The position numbers and the translations under genes are program-made. A stretch of 64,000 nt of DNA, taken from positions 39,233,501 through 39,297,500 of the forward strand of contig OX485805.1 of assembly GCA_950295325.1 (NCBI GenBank), given 5' to 3'. The stretch comes from Polytrichum commune (taxonomy: Eukaryota; Streptophyta; Polytrichopsida; Polytrichales; Polytrichaceae). The notes under the pieces were generated by a model. The model did not search any database and had not been told where the DNA came from. It saw only the letters and a program-made list of their open reading frames with translations. Of the stretch, positions 58,430-64,000 are shown in pieces (position 1 is the first letter of the stretch; each line of letters begins with the position of its first letter).

Positions 58430-58680
58430 TAGAGCCACCTTTGCTCTTGAAAGAGCATCAAATCGGTTTAATGTGCCGGTTCGATGCTCTTTTGAGAAGG
58501 TCATTCCGGGCTTGTTACTTAATGTTATGCAATACCCATCAAATATCAATATTTGATGGGTGTTATAATTTTCAAATTCACATGTAGGTCCTTTAATACC
58601 AATATTTATGTTGATTCTTGAGACCATGCATTCACCTATATACCAGTCCAATATTGGTATATACCAATGTTGTATTATTT
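58430..58680. repeat. Cluster of short palindromes
   Basis: Three hairpin-forming stretches follow one another. The first, 58443-58499, pairs AAAGAGCATC with GATGCTCTTT around a 25-base loop region. The second, 58537-58562, is a nearly perfect palindrome built on CCCATCAAATAT. The third, 58645-58670, is built on CAATATTGGTATA and its complement. Confidence 0.7.
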
Positions 58681-59724
58681 TGTTCTTTTTGTTTGTTTAT
58701 CTTCTTCATTAGCTATGGCTTCCCAAGTGAAACAACAAGTCTTTTGGTGTGCTATTAGTGCATTTTTAAAATACTAAGATTGAGCACATTTCAAACTATT
58801 TCATATCATTGGATTATTCTAAGAGCTTATAATTAAGCTTTACATAATTGGTTATGTAAAGCTAGTCCGCAGTGGGTTATGAAAGTGTTCATTTACTACA
58901 ATAGAGTTGAATACATCCACATTAATTCTAAATTGTCTTTCAGCTAGCATATTGGTAAATTAGTATGGACACAATGTGGACATTTGATTATAATATGAAA
59001 GTGTATATCATTGTTAAGATAATCATGTTGTGCAAGTGCTTTGTTGCTCAATTCAAGCACCGAGAGCACACTATTCTTACATGCATATCTTGACATTGTA
59101 AGTATGATTCTTCACCATTTTCCTCTCCCTTTCTTCATTATGCATTAGGTTGATGTTGTATAAGGTTAAATTATGTTGTGTCGACCACCAATAGGACACC
59201 ATTTCTTTCTAGATTAGGATTATTGCCACAAGACCATTGATACTACCACAACACTATCGTTTACTTGTCAAAATCCCCAAGGTACCGCACGGTAGTACCT
59301 TTTATACAACGAGCATAGGACTGCCTAATATCATCCATCTAGTTATGATAAGTAGATATGTGCACATGCTCATGCAAAGCTAAAGATTGAATTTGAGGTG
59401 TTGCAAAGATAGGGCACGGGCCACACTACAAACTTGGAGCTAGAAACGAACGTACACACTAGCCTAATTTTTTCCCCAATTCATTATGTTCATATGTACA
59501 AGTGCCATGTTTTGGTACACCATGTGCCAAATTAGTATATTAAGCACAATTCACAATGTATAGGGACCATATTCTTAACATTGCACATGCATCACGTGCA
59601 TTGACTCGATCATATTGATGATCATGCACACGTGTCATGTGCATTGGCCAAGCCAAAAGATTTGAAGTAAGAGGTGTCGCAGAGGTAAGACACACTCCAC
59701 ATTACAAACTTGCTAAAAGCAACT

Positions 59725-59920
59725 ACATGGTCCTTATGTGGTCACTCTTCTTAATCAAGCACCTATATTTTAGTGATATAAGGCAACATATGTAGTTAAG
59801 AACGGTCACCAAAATGATATGTATCACATTGAGATTGGGCTATGTGCTAAAGAATGTAAACACCATTTGAGGTACAAAAGGTAATACCATTGGGAGGGCC
59901 TATGTGTGTCACATGAAAAG
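59725..59920. repeat. Dispersed repeat, copy 3
   Basis: Best match to 52630-52820, in the same orientation, with CCTTATGTGGTCACTCTT near its start and CCATTGGGAGGGCC near its end. It lies outside any gene. Confidence 0.75.
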
Positions 59921-60900
59921 AAAGTGATTCCCTACTTGGGGACAACTAAGTGGTGAGTGGTCATGTTGTGAGCAGTGATGTAACGAAACTCTAATTCTTC
60001 GTTGGAAGTTACTTTGGCATGAACCACCCAACCACGAGATAAGATAAAGAACCCTCACCCTTGCACAAGAGCCCTTTATATACCTCCCCACCATGCCCGG
60101 TTGTCTTAAGTTTAAATAAAGTAAAAAGCAAGTTCAACTATAATGAACTCAATGCTTTTACTTTAAACTCATTCTAGACTACCGTTATCTTACTTCTAGT
60201 CAACATGTAACAATAGTGGCCCATGTTACACTCCTCCCCATTTAACTTTGAGTGTCTCTGCTCAAATGGTACACTATCTTAAACTCCCAAGCCATCAACT
60301 CGCTTTCATTTATGATTTCTTCTTCTATTGATCTTATTGGGCACACTAACACTCTCAACGCCTTTATTTTGTGTTAGCCGTTATTGTGAACGTGCCACGG
60401 TGTCCCAATATTCTTTGAGCACTTATGAACTCAACTTCTTTTTTGGCTCCCAAGAATTATGTTCAAGTCCATATCCAAGTCACTAAAAGCCACCAATATT
60501 GAAGCATTGTTGAAGATTCTACAACATATAGTATAGAACTCAGAATATTCAAAGTAATATTGTGTTCATGAATCCATGTGCATATACAGGACTGGCAGCT
60601 CAAACTCAAACTCAAATTTATGCCTAAGTATCCTAAAATAAATTTATGTCTTAGCTCAGATTTATGTGGGTATCCTAAGTGCCTGAAACGATTCTCAGGT
60701 TGACCTTCCCAAAAGTGTGACATGGAAGATCTTGTTGTCACGGATACAAGTTGGCCTCAAACTGCACACAAATTGGTTATAGTCACAGGTGGTAGAAATA
60801 GTAATACCTCTCAACCAGGCCTTTGGAAAGTCTGTCCTACTCCTTTTTGACTAAGTTTTCCCACTTGCATTTGTTATAACCACATCAACCAAAATATTTA
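59921..60900. other. Intergenic DNA, possible LTR piece
   Basis: The sequence around 60060-60240 has a TTTATATACCTCCCC motif that could be a TATA box and a GTAACA-GTTACA rich end. This would suit a solo LTR, but no matching partner is in the window. No gene is visible. Confidence 0.3.
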
Positions 60901-60916
60901 ACCTACACAAACAAAA

Positions 60917-61796
60917 CTATGTCAATAAAATTAAAATACAAGTGATTAAAATAAAATAAAAAATAAAAAATATCCTATAAAATTTATTGAACAAGACATG
61001 AAATTTCTTGCTGCTTGTAGGTTCTTCTACTCTAATGCTAGTAGCAATGATAGTTTTTAACTTCTTTGGAATTTTGGCATTATTATTATTATTATTATTT
61101 CCCTTTGCTATAGGATCATTTCCCTTGATCTTGATCATTTTAAGATCATTGGAAAAATTTAAAGATCTAAATACATGAATTTCTTATGCATCCAACAAAT
61201 TAACCGAAATAATATATTTTGCAAATTTTTCAAAATGCGAACATATTTGTGTCAATGAAATATCTTGCGATGCAATGCATTCTAGACTTTCAAATATAAT
61301 TTGTGGTGGAAGATGGATGTTTTCAAGATTATCAAAGAACATAATGACAGTTAATTCATCGGCATGGATCATACATTTTTCTAAACACGAAAACTATGGA
61401 TAAGCCATTTTTATTTGCCAAACTAAAATTGACATTCATTTCATGCAACTGCACATGGCGAAATTCTTTGAATGCCTCAATGCATTTTTTAATGTTGGAG
61501 CGAGTTGCAGCAGTTGAGATGTAAACGTCATCGATAATGAACCAACCAACGTCTATGTTTTTCTTCAATAATAAATTAGAAAATAAACTTCACATATAAA
61601 ACAATATATAATTATTAGGGTTAATATATAATATTTTGTATGTGTTGAATAAAATAATTGATAGAAAAAAATCCTTAGGCTTATATTTTCCAATAGTGCC
61701 CTCTTTGTAGAGTCTACGAGAGGAGTATACCATATGTCTGCCAAATCTTGGTGCTTGAGGTGTTTGATCCATATCTACGCGTGTCCTATGTGCCAA
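60917..61796 (-). pseudogene. Coding-like fragments, family unknown
   Basis: Three adjacent minus-strand open stretches (61590-61796, 61356-61568, 61184-61372) and a fourth at 60917-61138 have the residue mix of real protein: for example LHEMNVNFSLANKNGLSIVF, and FDNLENIHLPPQIIFESLEC which overlaps the preceding frame by a few codons. The fourth contains an Asn run from an ATT microsatellite (61079-61100). I recognise no domain. No consistent splice sites join them. They may be a decayed transposon protein or a broken host gene. Confidence 0.3.
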
Positions 61797-62229
61797 ATTG
61801 CTTATGAAATATTCAATTTTCTAACAATTGTCTGCTAGAGGTCAACATCATGCCTTAATAATTCTACTATGTCCATATTCATGGACTGTAAACTCGAATT
61901 AGTAGCATTCAGTGAAGCATAAGATTCTATCCCATCTTTTCATCAATAGAGGTAACTACACGTGTGATCAATGTAAAATGTTGTACATATTTTATGAGTG
62001 AAAGAATATATAATCAATTATCAAACCTCTTTACGGATGTGCTAGTGGTGTACAATAACCATATATGTTATAAAAAAAAATCCTTACAAATTCTAATTAT
62101 ATACGGACAATCATCCTCAAAAGATATGGGCTCATTTTAAACATTCTCTAGCAAAATGCTTTCTAGTTCATATCACTCAAGAACGTTGTGCTTTCAAGGA
62201 CCATGAGAAGTATAAGATATTCGCCAAAA

Positions 62230-63330
62230 CTTTAAGATGCGGTAGAAAAACGATCAACTCTTGTTCTCCAACTCTTTTATCTCTCTTTCGTGATTGTCAA
62301 AGTTCTCCAACACTTGTACACCAATAGACCGATGCATAGCTTCCAATTTGGCACCTACCAATAAATAAATTACATCATATGTAGTTTGTGCAAATTTAAA
62401 CTTCAAATAATATTTGAATTGATTCAATTCTATGAATATAACATCGTTTAAGGAAGATTTTTATTTCAAAACACTTCAGTTGAGCTCTTAATGATGATGC
62501 AAGTGTCTCATGTTCAACCTCAAAATGTGTGGACTGCACAAAAAATCATGACTATATATATTATTTATATTTTAAAATAAATAATAAAATATAGTAACAT
62601 TAAATGAATAAAATAAATCCAAAAAAAAAAAGATCACCATTATAAATTTTTTTATAAACAATTGTTAAATAACATCAAATGAAAGACATCTCACGAATAA
62701 AAATTTATTTTTAAAAATATATAGAATTTTAAAAATATGCCTCTATAATCTTGAGTTCCCAAAGTCCATCATCATGTGCAAGGCTAATAATTATTTCAAA
62801 TGGAAAGAAATATCAAAATTGTCTATAGGTTAAAACATAATTCACAAATCTTATAATTCCAATTGTTAACTGAAATCAAATGCCATTGAGGATGTTGGTT
62901 ATTTTGCTTGGTCCAATTGGATTGTTGTAATTATGAAATGTATGTATAGCCAACCACCAATGCCACCATTGATATTGAAATTAGATTAGTTTATGCAAGA
63001 ATTTCCTAAAACAACTTTGCACTTTGCAACTACTAAGATGGAGGATTTTAGGGATTGAGTAACATTGTAGACTTCATGGAATGTGGTGGAATTAGTTGAG
63101 TCCTACGTAGGTTTAACAAAAGAATCCAACAACAAAGCTCCAGAGCTCCCGATCACTTCTAATTCTTCTTCTAGGGTCATGTAGATGTCGCTTCCAGTGC
63201 CATCCGCATCAAACTACTTTGTCAAATTCGAAGCGGATGGCCCAAGGCTACCACTATGCTGTGATTCTTCACTTACATCCTTGTTGCTTGAAGTTGGAGG
63301 ATCAACACCATGATCATTTTGAAAAACCTA
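62230..63330 (-). pseudogene. Further coding-like fragments on the minus strand
   Basis: The minus strand of about 63075-63305 reads through some 80 codons with only two TAG stops, with a Ser/Glu-rich start and a TLEEELEVIGSSGALLLDSF segment. Near 62255-62365 another open piece contains a charged helix, NFDNHEREIKELEN, of coiled-coil type. Both may belong with the fragments at 60917-61796. No known domain is visible. Confidence 0.25.
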
Positions 63331-64000
63331 GTTGAGATGCCGAAACTGTTACTTGGGATGCCGGCTAGGCAGGCAAGCAAAAAGTTTTGGCAAATGCCAT
63401 TTGGGCAGGGACACGAAAAGTTTCGGGGGGCAAAGGCAGTGGTGGGTCCCTTTAGCGTCCGGCATACAAACGCATGTCTCAAGTGTAGATGCTATTGGGA
63501 TGCTATTGTACTTAGGATACATTAGAATTAATACTTTGTGTCCTCATCATGCGAAGTGGGACATAAATCTGGATATCAAGATTCGGAGTAGGAATTCTGA
63601 AGTTGCATCTCCTCCTATCATGAAAATAATAATTATCATGAAATGAGTATAATTGCGGATGTAGGAAGACAAACCAGGAGGAGGTGTTGGTCCTCCTAAT
63701 TTAAGTATATTTGGACAAATACATAAGGGGTGTGCACTTGTGGGGACAAAAACATCAAACGACCCCCCCAAAAAAGCAACAACACCACAACCACAACTTC
63801 GAATGTTTATATATCATGTTTGCAAATCACCATATTTATGTAGTTTTACGATCTAATGTACATCATATTGGAATTATCTAACATTCATGCATTAATCTAA
63901 ATATATATACTCAAATCCTAGTTAGGAGGGAAACCTCTCCCATTGCACATAGGACCTATCCCATTGTTCATAGTATGGCCAGAGGAAAATGTCTAGGAAA
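63331..64000. other. Right end, no recognised gene
   Basis: Overlapping frames at 63310-63646 on plus and 63273-63482 on minus cover the same bases and have no recognisable domain. The remaining sequence to the window end is AT-rich and non-coding. Confidence 0.4.

Noticed and set aside
1-64000. CRISPR arrays, bacterial operons, ribosome-binding sites, riboswitches, tRNA or rRNA genes
   Set aside because: The DNA is plant nuclear. No spaced short repeats of CRISPR type, no functional tRNA gene and no intact rRNA gene were found; the 5S matches are element-borne and altered, and the tRNA-like B-box belongs to a SINE.

Overview
This window is nuclear DNA of a land plant. The evidence is spliced genes with GT-AG introns of 200-1000 bases, an interstitial stretch of the plant telomere repeat CCCTAAA, 5S-rRNA-derived elements like those in plant Cassandra LTRs, a Stowaway-type MITE and two plant Ty3/gypsy lineages. 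The style of the retrotransposon proteins, the DUF7869-like transposon relic and the low gene density would suit a seed-free vascular plant such as a fern or lycophyte. That placement is an inference and I cannot name a species.

Only three host genes look intact. (1) 31082-35683 (+) is an FAD-dependent monooxygenase of 435 residues in seven exons; every splice phase closes. (2) 38408-39325 (-) is an intronless Mpv17/PMP22-family membrane protein of 305 residues with a long, probably plastid-targeting N-terminus. (3) 50117-55164 (-) is an EamA/DMT-type ten-helix transporter of 397 residues in eight exons, again with all phases closing. They share no obvious pathway; they are gene islands in repeat DNA.

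Layout: 1-6060 is decayed non-coding repeat DNA. 6065-17820 is a large broken Ty3/gypsy element of Tat-like type (+). Before gag it carries an extra reading frame built of two related modules, and between RNase H and integrase it carries repeated zinc-finger pre-integrase modules, one split by a 1.8-kb insertion. 18471-22777 is an odd accessory block: an 824-base inverted repeat, an AT-rich minisatellite, and a GC-rich island of decayed coding sequence that I cannot identify. 22778-23471 is a hAT-like non-autonomous transposon with a C-rich core. 23520-25105 is a direct-repeat partner of the LTR-like region at 6065-7260. 25080-27700 holds transposase relics.

27700-31000 is mostly non-coding, followed by the monooxygenase gene, which lies between direct repeats. 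Degenerate tandem repeats lie downstream of the Mpv17 gene. A MITE lies at 41684-42274 and a decayed chromovirus-type Ty3 element on the minus strand at 43440-46600. The transporter gene ends 17 bases from a Stowaway-like MITE. The right end (55.6-64 kb) holds two more MITEs, a tRNA-derived SINE with clear target-site duplications, palindromes and scattered coding-like fragments. Both host genes with introns contain a 5S-derived element in antisense orientation.
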